From NCBI GenBank assembly GCA_027382625.1, contig JAJKFJ010021673.1, forward strand, positions 124,001-188,000: a stretch of 64,000 nt of DNA, in the 5' to 3' direction. The position numbers and the translations under genes were made by a program. The notes under the pieces were generated by a model. That model had not been told where the DNA came from. It did no database searches and saw nothing but the letters and a program-made list of their open reading frames with translations. Below, one piece after another: positions 43,097-54,100 of this stretch (its first letter is position 1; every line of letters begins with the position of its first letter). Source of the stretch: Tetmemena sp. SeJ-2015 (lineage: Eukaryota > Ciliophora > Spirotrichea > Sporadotrichida > Oxytrichidae).

Positions 43097-43427
43097 TTAT
43101 TTTATTTAATTATATAAAACTATCTATACTATAATAACTCTCATCAGCGATTAAGCGTCTGCATCACTGAAATCTATTGAAGAGTCAGTGACTGTGCGTA
43201 CACAGAAATACGGGTGAATCAAATTAGAGCATTATTTTGCCCTTCAGAGTGGAAGAGTAGTAGTTTTTCTCATTTAAAGATCCGCTGCATATCTATCATC
43301 ATATATTTGCCCCATCTCACATACAATTCTCCTTCAAGCAAGCATAATCACTAGTAATTAGAAAAGAACAAAAATATAATCCATAATTAATTCATTCTCT
43401 TTTTATAGAGAACAGATATAATAGTCC

Positions 43428-46400
43428 TCAAATGAGCTTGATTATGCGTTCTAACTTATCTTCCAGCTGTTTGCTTCTATTCTCAACTTACTCGTTATGA
43501 TTCTCCATCTCTGCGATACTCTAATTGATCTTAGCGTAGTCCTTGCTGATCATTTCATATAGCTGCAAGATTTCAAACGAGTTACCAGCTATCAAAGCCA
43601 TATTCTCTTAGAAGTTTTAGAATATCTGCTCGTTCTACACCCAATGGGAATCTTCAGACATATTGTCGGAGATTATAGCCGAGCCTAGCAAGTTACTCTC
43701 CCCTTACTTGTTCTTCTTCTTTCCTTTCTTTTGGAAGCCCTCTTCTTCACTTCCGCTGTCACTGTTATCATCGCTATCATTCTCGTCATCTTCGTCTGAG
43801 ACTGAAGAACCGGAAGAGCTAGAGGAGCTCTCACTTGAAGTGAAAGTCTTCTGCGATTCAGCTTGACTCTTGTTTTCAGCGTTTCGATGAGTGTCATGGC
43901 CACTGTCTGGGACTTTGGTTTGAAGGGAATCTCTCTTGGAGTATTTTTCACCTGGTTTCTAAGTCTTTACTTCCTAAGGGGCATTTGTGGCTGTCGCATC
44001 TGATACTCTCATCTCATTCAGCTTAATTGGAGGAGAAGACTTCATCTATGCTTCTTACCTTCCTGAAAAGTTTCCTATATTTATCATCCCAGTGAAGTTC
44101 TTCTACTCATCAAATGATACACATTTTAATAATTGGATTATCATTAGCATTTCCACCTTAGTTATTATTTTTGCCTGAATCACTTCCTTGAAACTTATCC
44201 ACCATAATTTTCCCAAAGTTTCCTCCAAAGCCATCTTAAGTCATTTAATTATTGTCTGAGATGTTTATCTTGAAATCGAAACCTGATCTTTAGTTCTACA
44301 AATTGCTTTTAAAATTATTTTGAAAATTAATTGTAGTCTGATTAGCCGTTATTTGAGCCTTAGCCTAGTGGCTGCACTTAGAACTGATTCTCAGAGTTAG
44401 AAATGTTAAGGTTGCTACCTCCCAGTTTACTTCCACTAAGAGCACCTAGTTTTTACCCATACTTAGTCTTCTCCTCTTGCTCAAAGAGCTAAACGAGTTC
44501 GAGCTTTGCGTTTTCCTTTCCCTTTTTAGTTCCTTTGCCTTTCACGTAAAGATTGCAAAATACTTTATATAAACGTACTTATTGAAAATGATCTTCTTAT
44601 TTTCGAGTTCCTGATCTTTCTTAGTTTGCACACCTTGCGAGTTCTAATGGTCTCCTTAGGACTGCATTCTTTAGCGATGTCTTTCAATGACCTATCTAAT
44701 GGCACGTTCGTGATGTTTCTTTCTTTCGATGGCTACTTCTTTCATCTCTGTGGTGAGTTTCTTGAATCTGCGCAGGATATCAACAAGCTCTTTTCTTGTG
44801 ATGACGAGTAACTGGCACTCAGTCTCTGCTATGGCCGTACAGTCACGTGCATTTCTGTCATCTGAGACAAATATCTCCGAATCTCCGAAGTAAGAGCCCT
44901 CTACATAGAGATTGAAAGGCACGTTGATGATGTTCCCATCCTGGCCTTCATTTACATCGTAGTACATCTTCACTCTCCCTTTCAATATAAAGAACACTTC
45001 TTCAGCGTAGTCTCCTTGGTTATATAGGATATCCTTTCTATACACTTTCATGGGCTTCAGAATTGGAAGGATTGAGAATAAGAAGTGACTCAATTAAAAT
45101 TATGCATAATAAACTACTTTATAAAGTGAGGGTCTTTGTCATTGAAAAACTTGATGTTCTTAATAATTTCTCCATGGGTATGACTCACAACTTCCGCTCT
45201 AAGTGAAGCTGGAATTTCACTTAGCAACTGCTTCTAATCGAATAGGGAAAGATGTTCATTATGGTTATTCTCAAGGAAACGCTTGATTCTATTCTGTACA
45301 TCATCAGGCAGTTTAGTTCTCTTGGCAAATTCAGTGAGGATGTTCAGCTTTTGTTGCAAATGAGCTGCTTTGACATCGATGGTGTTGATGATAGAGGATA
45401 AATTACCAATAGTGAAGGAGTAGAATCCTACTCCGATGATCATCCAAGCAAGTGCAGCTATCTTCTCAGACACTGAGTAGGCGTGGATGTCTCCATAACC
45501 TACAGTTGTCAAAGTTTACAAAGCCCAATAGACTGAAGTTAGATACTGGTAGGGCGCAGATTTGTCCATAATTCCAGAGTTAACCACCCAGCATTCGTTA
45601 TCGAAATCATTTAACTTGGCAACTAAGAACCACAGGCAGGCCATCAAATGTACCATGAAAAGCACAGCCATGCCTACCATGATCATTCTTTGAATACCTG
45701 CGTTCACCTTCATAGCCTCTTGTAGTTTCTTGAAGGAAGCATTTTAAGAGAGTAAAGAGATGATCTTAAAAAGTCTTAAGATACGCAAGAGACGATAGAG
45801 ACGGGGTAGTCTGGCCAGACGAATGAGTTTGTTGATCTTGGAGCTCGACTTTTTCACTCCCGTACTACCTGATGACGTAGTGGAGGCTATTACATTTCCA
45901 TATGCATAGGGAATAAATAATATATCTTAGAAAAGTGCATCAGTTGTTAGTACAGTCACTGATGATGAAGAAGAAGATGAGTCAGACTCTAAAAGTTGAA
46001 AGGGTATGCATGCTGCTACATCTAGCAAGAACCATCCTTTGATATAGTTTAGGGCGATGAACTTTATACGAACTTCTATGTTTTTGTCTCTATCCTCATA
46101 CGCACTTACGAAGTTGATGAGTAAATCGAACATGAACAGAGCATCTACCAGCCATTCAAAGTTAAGTATATAATTTAAAGGAGAGAATAAATAGTTAGCT
46201 AGTCCTTCAGAGTCATCATCAATAAATGCAGTACGATAGGGCACGAAAGTAGCTGTGTACAGAAGTAGGAACATTATCACAAAGTTCCAGAACATCTTGA
46301 ACCAGTTCTCTGGTAGTAATACAAAAGGTAGAGGAATGAAAATGCTCGAAACTTTAATCTCTGAATAATGAATGATCTCTTCTTCAATATCTAAGTCGAT

Positions 46401-47912
46401 TTTTCTGCTTGCTCCAAACATTGTAATGTCCTCACTCAGTTCTGCGAATCGTCGCACAATCTTAACTCCTCCAAAGGCCTTGATAATGAGTCTTCGCCAC
46501 AAATCCTGCACTCTTACTTGCATTTGATCTTTATCTAGAGCCAAAAATCTCTCCCGACATTCATTTCAAAGATAATATGCATGAGCAAAATCCTTAAAAA
46601 TTATTTGCATCCATCGTCACTTTCTCCAGAAGAGAAAACTGGTGTAATTATAACACTCCAATCTTCATCTTCCTCTCCGGGAAGTTTAGGCTTATACATG
46701 CCACAGGTTAAAGCCTTAGTGGTCTTTTGACAGCAAGTATACTCAGCCTTTTTCTCTTCCTCCCCCTCCCCGTCTTTCTTCGTCTTTCCTTACTCGTAGA
46801 TCATGTTGAGGTAGTTGATATACTCCGTGGTGAACTCAAACTTGTTCTTCTTTCTTGAAGAGCCCTTAGCTTTAGATCTCTAACTCCTAAGCATAGCATT
46901 TGCCTCGCCATCATCCTTCTAAATTTAAAAATGAGCTTAAATTATAATTTTCTTCTAGTGGTTACCATCTGTTTCTAGGAAGTCATACTACTCTTAAGCG
47001 TTCAACCTCCCATCTTTGGAGGTCATCTGTCTTAATGCTCCGTTTGAATTTCTGTTTCCCAATTTCCTATCTCCTCTTTACTTTACACTATATCATTAAA
47101 TTATATGTTCTCTTTGAGTGGCACTTTCAACAGTCTGCACTCCATCTATTTCCTCAACTATTTGGTCCATCTGAGCCTCGAAGTCAACAATTCCACTGCT
47201 CATCTTCCCTAGGTTCTAACTTCTCTTCATGTCATCGTGAATAATAAATCATGAGAGCGAATTTGCTTAAAATGAATTATCTTTTTGCCATTAGGACTTT
47301 TTTTAATGTCTGTGGTCTAGAGTGCTAGCTGAGAGCCCAGGTGGATGGAGCCAGAGATTGAACCTCGTCTCATTGAGATTATTTTATTCAAAGCCAGTTG
47401 GGAGCCCAGCAACGGCTTGCTCCCTTTGCCACCTCCTTCCACTGACCCTGGTATCGCCTCTTCTGATGAGCCTCCTCCTATCGAAACAGAAGATTGAAGC
47501 TAAATATAAATTATATACTTCCTTATTAGACTGGCCTTGGAGGTTTGATTTGTTGAAGGTACCAAATTTGTTAGAGTTATTCTTTCCAAACATGTTTGAA
47601 CGGTTGACGTCGTGCTTCTAATTCGTATCCACTGACTCAATGGCCTTAGTCAAGCTTTCGTCCCTCCCAACCACATTCTGTCTCCTCCCCATATTTACAA
47701 CTCCCTATAACTATAAAATGAAATGATAACTTCGTAATCTAATTGGTATGTTGCTGTTTTTGCTTTGGGGTCTCTTCGTCGGAGTCGTCTTCAATGGAGG
47801 AGTGACTCTTGCCTGAGGAGGAAGAGTCTTAGCTGTCACTGACTGTGGAGAAGATCTGTTTGCCCCTCTGGTTGTTCTGGTTGTTAATTGAAATGGCTAC
47901 GTTGCCTATCAT
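43428..47912 (-). CDS. Voltage-gated K+ channel with cyclic-nucleotide-binding domain (CNG/EAG class)
   Basis: ATG at 47912 with a Ser/Asp-rich cytosolic N-terminus that includes RSKAKGSSRKKNKFEFTTEY. The core from about 46540 has six membrane segments, an Arg-rich S4 (RLARLPRLYRLLRILRLFKI), the selectivity filter TTVGYGD near 45500, a C-linker and a cNMP-binding domain (FLFSILPILKPMKVYRKDIL, NQGDYAEEVFFILKGRVKMY, DSEIFVSDDRNARDC; near 45090-44830). A 400-residue disordered tail follows, including an acidic Ser/Asp cluster near 43800, ending LEDKLERIIKLI at TGA 43428. Five IESs are placed; at least two more breaks remain (44080-44130 and 46930-47280). Ciliates use such channels to set ciliary-membrane potential. 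Merging the N- and C-terminal pieces into one gene rests on IES excision and is inference. Confidence 0.85.
44549..44577 (-). other. IES, 29 bp, pointer TACGT
   Basis: ACGTA (+) at 44544-44548 and 44573-44577. Excision joins IIFNKY to VKGKGTKKGKENAKLEL, carrying the channel frame into its tail. Confidence 0.8.
45089..45129 (-). other. IES, 41 bp, pointer TCACTT
   Basis: AAGTGA (+) at 45083-45088 and 45124-45129. Excision gives FFNDKDPHFLFSILPILKPM, the start of the cNMP-binding domain; unspliced it ends in TGA. Confidence 0.9.
45908..45940 (-). other. Probable IES, 33 bp, pointer ATGCA (in frame)
   Basis: TGCAT (+) at 45903-45907 and 45936-45940. The insert is AT-rich and hydrophobic (FQDILFIPYA) in a Ser/Thr-rich S3-S4 loop. 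In frame, so evidence is repeat plus composition. Confidence 0.6.
46549..46601 (-). other. IES, 53 bp, pointer ATTTTT
   Basis: AAAAAT (+) at 46543-46548 and 46596-46601. Excision joins SGESDDGCKQ to FLALDKDQMQVRVQDLWRRL, linking the N-terminal region to the channel core, which otherwise lacks an ATG here. Confidence 0.7.
47696..47744 (-). other. Probable IES, 49 bp, pointer AAT
   Basis: ATT (+) at 47693-47695 and 47742-47744. Excision joins PKQKQQHTN to MGRRQNVVGRDESL. Alternatively MGRRQ is the start of a separate product. Confidence 0.5.
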
Positions 47913-48266
47913 TTTGTGCTAATATTTGAGTTAAGAATCGACTTAATTATTATAACTTCTTCACTCACAAATATAAATAGCACATAACCGACTCTCAAGA
48001 ACAAATAATTCAAAAAGAATAGTATCTCTTTAATTGCAGTATCACATATTTCTATGTGGGATCGAGAATTTACGCATTTGTAAAGTTAACAAATCAGAGA
48101 TTGATAAAATAATTTCTAAGTTCTTATTGTGCTGCTGTAGGTATATTATATTTTTTATCAGAATGTTTTCAAAAGATTGCACATACTTTACAATTAGCGT
48201 CTGCCTCAAGTCTTTCGGTTCTTAAGCCTCCAGATCTCAACAAAATTAAAACACTGCTTGTTAAAT

Positions 48267-50882
48267 TCATAAGGAAGATCTCTGAGTGTGAACAATCGAT
48301 CTCTACTTAAAAATATCTTACTGAATTACAATTTAAAACTTCCCTAGTATCTCCTCTTCGTTCTCTAGCAGGAACTTTAATTCATGTTCATAGTCCTCTT
48401 CATCTTCATCTTCTTCTTCTTCCTCTTCCCACTCCTCCTCTTAACCCTCTTCATCCTCACCTTCCTCGTCATCGTTGTCATCATCTTCTTCGTCTTCTTC
48501 TGCATCATCATCCTATTCTCCATCCTCAGGCATGGCTATTTACACTTGCTTGCTTTCGTTGGAGAGCATCCTCTGAATTTCACATTAGTTTACGAAGAAA
48601 GTCTTATTCACATCCTGGGAAAAAAGATGATCGAAGTTCTATACTTTACACTCTTCACTATCGCTGCTAAACAAGCATTAATCCCGATTCTCAACTCCTT
48701 ATTATAAAGATGATCAAAATACAAGGTTTATCTAAGTGGTCCATCTCATCCTCTTAGATGGGACTGATATCTTACTTTCTAATCGACTTTCGCTCTGCCT
48801 CTTCACAGTTAGAGCGACTCACCCCAGATTGACTTTACTTTTAGAAAGAGCTCTTCGCTTGATAGACTAGATTATTGCTGTTATTAACGAAAGTTCTTCT
48901 CATCACTTAAGCGTTAGAACTACTCTTTTATTCCTCAACTAAGAGGGAGTTGTGAGCTTGTCTTGCCTGATTCCTAAGATCATTCATCTTGTCATTAACT
49001 CCACCAGTTTAGCTTCCTAAATAGGTAGTCTTATTCCTATTCGTGTATGAGTTTTATTTCTCAATGCCGTCTGATAGCTTACAAGAGTTCTAACTATCCA
49101 CAGACATCATACCGCAGTCTTTCTCCTCTCGGTCAAAGAACACATCAGAGTCTTGATTCTTATTCTCTGGAAAGCGTTATTGCATCATTTCCAGGAACAT
49201 TTACTTCTTATTCTCTATCTTCTCTGCTTGATTATCGATTTAGTACTGAAATTCTTTTTCGAAAAAGAGTATAGCATCCTAAGGCTCCTCATTTTGCAAG
49301 ATCTCGAAGATATCAAAAGCCTGCTGAGATTTTAAAGTCAGCCTTAGTCTGTTCGAGGCCACGTTTCGAGTCGAGGGATGCAGCTGCTGCATTATGTTTC
49401 CCGCATTATTGATACTCATTCTCATATACTACGAACCTGGATGAATCTCCTCTGCTTGTTGCATATGCGATTACTCTGCCTTTCTTATTTGCTGATGATG
49501 ATTCTAATTACTAAAGTACTCTTTCTCCTCCTCTCCGTCTTATCGCTTCCTGTTTATCCTTGCTTGCCTTCTCTGTTCCTTCATGAGAATCCAGTCAAAT
49601 TGGGGATTCTTAACATCAAAATTCAGCTTCCTTGCCAGCATCCTGAACTGCGTGCGATAGTGCTCATAGTAAGGTTTCTCTTCAAAACCCAAGTCCATCA
49701 CATTTTGAATATAGCCTTGGAACTCATCAGGAAGGCCTTAGCATAGCATCTCACTTGTAAGTGACATCTTCTTTTCCATAATCAGTTGGTATTTCTCGTG
49801 CTTCGTTTGCGCCTTCACTCCCTGCCAAGGCAACTCTCCTCGTAACAAATAGACCAGCAAGTAGCCTATGCTTTCCATGTCATCTCTTCTACTCTGAGCT
49901 AAGAATGATTAATCTTCATCATTGAAGAATTAGAGAAAATTCACTTACTAACTCCGAGGTGAGCGTTTATTGAGGCATATCTTGCTGTACCAGTCAGGCC
50001 TCTGTTGTTCGTTTAAGGGATGTGGATTTTTCTCTTCGAGTCTCTATATCTCTTAGCTAGGCCTAAGTCTATCATGAATATTTGATTAGCTTTTTGGGAT
50101 CCAAGACCTATGCAGAAATTTTCAGGCTTGATGTCTCTGTGAATGAAGTCTTTCTGATGAAGGCTCTCAATTCTTCATAGCTGCAAGGATTATTAGTGCT
50201 ATCAAGACTTACAACTTATTCTGCTACGTGTAATACCGTTTCGAGACTGAACCGACGCCCACAGTATTTGAGAGTGTCATCTAAATTTTTTCCAAGAAGC
50301 TCTATCACCATCAAGTTAAAGTCGCCTTCTCTTCCATACCAAAATAACTTAGGAAACCCTAAGATATAAGAGATTATTATTTCAATATGATGCTAACAAT
50401 ATTTAGTTATAAATTACTCAAGGTTGTTGATGATGGAAAGACAATTTAGGATGGAGCTTACCTTTTCCTGTCACTTATTTTATTATTTTCGCTTCTCCAA
50501 GTACTTAAGGCTGTCGAGTATATGCTGATTCCTAAAAGAGGCATAATTATAAGTCTGACATAAGTTCATAAAGGGTAATTTTAAGGACCTACAATTTTGA
50601 TGGCAACTTCCTTCTTGTTATTGATGTCATACCCTGTACAAAATAATTCTCATTATATAATCCAGATTAAGGCAAAAATAAATTCTGCTTTGCAAAAGAG
50701 CGATTCACCTACCTCAATAAATTTAGCCAAAAGAGCCAGAGCCAATTCTATCCTTAATGACAAATTAGTTGTTTATTTTGGCTCTGGGAATCTGAAGCTG
50801 TCCGCTAACAGCTATATTCTTGGTTATAGATTGCGATAGGGAGTGGTAGTTGATGCATACCTTAAATCGTATTTTGCTGTTA
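48267..50882 (-). CDS. Casein kinase 1 family protein kinase with acidic tail
   Basis: CK1 features in order: [16 protein letters not shown] (glycine loop, near 50760), [29 protein letters not shown], then after a GT-AG intron (about 50350-50460) [34 protein letters not shown]. The catalytic part [16 protein letters not shown] lies near 50120, [16 protein letters not shown] near 49970 and [20 protein letters not shown] near 49830. A Ser/Gln/Arg-rich region follows, then a highly acidic tail (Asp/Glu run near 48390-48520) and TGA at 48267. The 50590-50740 interval between glycine loop and lysine needs excision I could not fix; AATTTATT occurs twice there. The start codon is not certain. Confidence 0.85.
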
Positions 50883-51161
50883 AAGGTTAGGAGGCATTTA
50901 CCTGATGAGGAGTCTGTTATTTATATCAATATTTTATTAAATCTTACTACTCTTTTTATTAACTTTTTCCTATCTCATTCTATCTATCGCTATTCTATTA
51001 TGAGTATATAGCTTTAAACGCAATGAAGTTCGTTTTATATTCTCTCTTATTTATAAAATCGAAGAAAATGTTCTATAGATTATTTCTTCAAAGATTCAAG
51101 GCTAGACATTTTATCACTGTTCATTTAGAATTAATGAGCATGAGGATAATGAAAAAATAAA
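50883..51161. other. Intergenic spacer between divergent genes
   Basis: About 280 bp, AT-rich, between the 5' ends of the CK1 gene (-) and the TBE-split gene (+). It probably holds both promoters; no motif stands out. Confidence 0.5.
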
Positions 51162-54100
51162 ATGAGATTGCTTTTAGTAAATTGCTTTTCACACACCAAC
51201 AACCAAATCTTCAACTCATTCTTCAAGGCAGTCAAAGAAGTAAGCTTTCAAGATGATATAAAATCTGAGAGGAAAACTTTTATAGATACTTCACAAGGAG
51301 AAATTTCTGTCTCTTGAGGAGCATTAATTTATCGTCAGAGGGAAGAATGACCTAGAGGATTATCTTTACGAGGGGCCTAACACTCACTACTCGGATGTCA
51401 ATGCAATGAAAGTAATACTCTTTCTCTTCTCATTTTTAACTATTCGTTTTAGAACTTTGATAGACTAGACATGGTTTTCATAATAGGCGACTGCTCAACC
51501 ATGCCTTGGTTCAGTTCACTGTCTCAAGTAATTACCACTAAGCTTTAATGATGAATACAAGTTAGGTCCGTTTTATGTTCAAGATGTGCAAGAGAGCAGG
51601 AAAAAGTATGTTCTGCTCAGGCCTGGGCTATAGTCTCCAAATTTTCTATTGTGCAACGGCCTTAGCTGAGTTCAATCAAAACCCCAAAACCCCATAATAT
51701 GATAAGAAAGTGAAAATAAGTTGTGTATAATTAATTTCTTTATTAATACTTATAATCATGCTAAATTTTAACCCTAAACAGGCAATCTAAAGTCTTCTAG
51801 GAAGGTGACCTTGACGTCTGCCAATTTTCTTTTGAATTTTATACCTTTAAGTGTTTCCCTCTATCTAGATAACTGAGTGTTAGGTTTAATAGGTTGCTTG
51901 ATTATTATTTTTTTACTAACTTTTTCAAAGGTTCTGATACCTTGTCAAATTTTAAACAATGTTTTTTTTGCGAATTATATTGAAAAAAATTTTCATTTCC
52001 CACACAAAGAAAGTATTCCTCGGGTTTTTTCATATCGCATTAAAGTTGTTTAAAAACTATAGACCAAATGTCCACTGCACTAAAACCGTTGAGCCAAGTC
52101 TGTTCAAAGGGGAAAAGGGCCTGCAGTTCCTTGCACCGATGCTTCCCAATTTTTTTCTCTTCTTAAAAACTCTTTTTGAAGTCTATGACATTGGTTCAAA
52201 TTTTAAAGTTTATCATGATTTTTCTCTGGCTTGAGATCTCTGTCCCCAACCCAACTCATGAAAACTCCATCACTCCTCAAAACGGGGTCAGTGAAATAGC
52301 AGTAAGCTAGTACTTGTTGCCCCTCGGCAAAAAAATTTCTCTTAGTGTGATCCCCATTTGGGAAAGGGGGAATGGCGATGTAATCATGATCGATAAGAAC
52401 ACCAGCAAGTTTGAAGAACGTACTTCAAGTTTTTGTCCTCGCTTCTCTCAACATGTCAGTTCGTTCGCGAACTCAAAACCTCTCTCTTCCTTCTTTAAAA
52501 AGGTATTCGTAAGGGAAGATTTTGTAAGCATACTCTTCTTGTATGATGGTGTCTTTCGCTTCGCATCAGCAAGGGGGAGGAAATTTGGGAACACACTCCC
52601 CCAAAAGTTAAAACTCTCAAGCATGGAGTTTTGCTTTGAGCTAGCTGGAAACTTTACTGACACCATAAAAAATTTCGTTCTTTCATAAACCTTTTTCCTC
52701 TTCTTCTCCTCTTGCCCCTTTTGTTAAAACCTTGTAAAGGGGTATCGTGCTTGCCTTTTTAGCTGGACCTCTTTAAATTTTTCTTTATCCTCAATTACGA
52801 ACTAAAGGTGTGCTTTCCTTTTTCCATGTGTTTCTTGAGGAAAGCAGAGTGAGAGAAGGGGTCTGCTCCCCAAGGGTTGAGAAAGGGGAAAAGCGCCCGG
52901 GCCCCACTTTCAATTTTTTATATAATTTTTTGGGGGTTTGGGGGTTTTTTTTTAAAGTGGACTTCCTTAAATGTCCCGGGCTTGAGGCTTGAGGATATTC
53001 GAACTGTCTTTGACATTACTCGTTTAACGGGGTTTCCTCCCCTTAAATTTTGGGACGCCGGGGCTTGCTTTTCGAGATTCCAACTCCTTGTTTAAAAAGA
53101 AAGGGAATCGTTCTGACCCAAGTTCAAAAGAGCCCCCCTTGCATTTTAAAACCCCCAAAAATTTTTTTGGGGCGGCCAAAATTTTTACTTGTGTTTGTAA
53201 GGTTGAAACTTGTCTCTTAGCTGGGTTTGGTTGCCATTTTAAAATTAAAAAATTTTAAATTTAAAAGAGCTCGCCACTTATTATTATGTTTCTGTTGTTT
53301 TCCGGGTGCAAAAGCACTCACGAGAATCAGAGTGCAAAAGATGTAGTTTTTTGATGTTTTTCCCAACCTTTCTTATTTATTATTAGGGTAGCTCCATATT
53401 TATCTTTTATTCTGCTTTTTATTTTTCTACAATTAAGTTCAAAACGCAGTTAGTAATTCTTTCTAAATTCCTTGGGAACCGTTAGAATTTTCGACCCTCA
53501 GAAAAAGGTTAAAAAAAAGCTGCTAATTTCATTTCAACGCGGGTTGAATGCTACTAAATTTAAATTGGCCCGCAACTTTTAAATATTGCTACTAATTAAG
53601 TTTTTAAATATTAAAATTTGTATTTAAATTTTAAAGGAGCCAAACCCCATATAAAAAGGAGCCCCAAACTTAAAAACTTGCCCCCTGATTCGCTTAGTTT
53701 CCCCCTAGCTCTTTTCTTTTTTTCAGGGTTGTCATCCTATAGGATCTCAATATTAAATAGTAAGATTTAGCTTTGTTCGGATCTAGTAATAAAATAACTT
53801 GATTTTTTAAATAGAACAACAGTACTCGAAACAAGATGGTGGAAAACTTGAATGTTAAAGCGATTAAGAGTGGAAGCGCAAATTGAGCAACAGGTTGAAA
53901 CAAGGGGAAAACCTCTACAGGTACCCCACTTTGCAAGGTAAGAAACTCTCATATGGAGGAAAAAAAAATCTTAGTTGGTTTTTCCCTTGACAATGTATGG
54001 AAAAAAGATCTCCTTTTCCCCAAAGCAATTCTTTCTGTGAGAAAAAAAGCTCCCCAAAAAAAAGATGTCAAAAGTGGGGATCCCAAACATCCTGAAAATC

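Noticed and set aside
42449..43109. Long plus-strand frames of 192 and 141 codons
   Set aside because: They are shadows of the succinyl-CoA ligase gene on the minus strand, whose motifs are unambiguous.
48384..48707. Plus-strand frame of F/I/L residues resembling a membrane protein
   Set aside because: It is the complement of the acidic Asp/Glu tail of the casein kinase 1 gene; GAA/GAT repeats read as Phe/Ile/Leu on the other strand.
52314..52688. 124-codon plus-strand ORF inside the TBE
   Set aside because: The opposite strand carries kinase motifs nearby, and this frame shows no family resemblance; probably a chance frame in decayed DNA.
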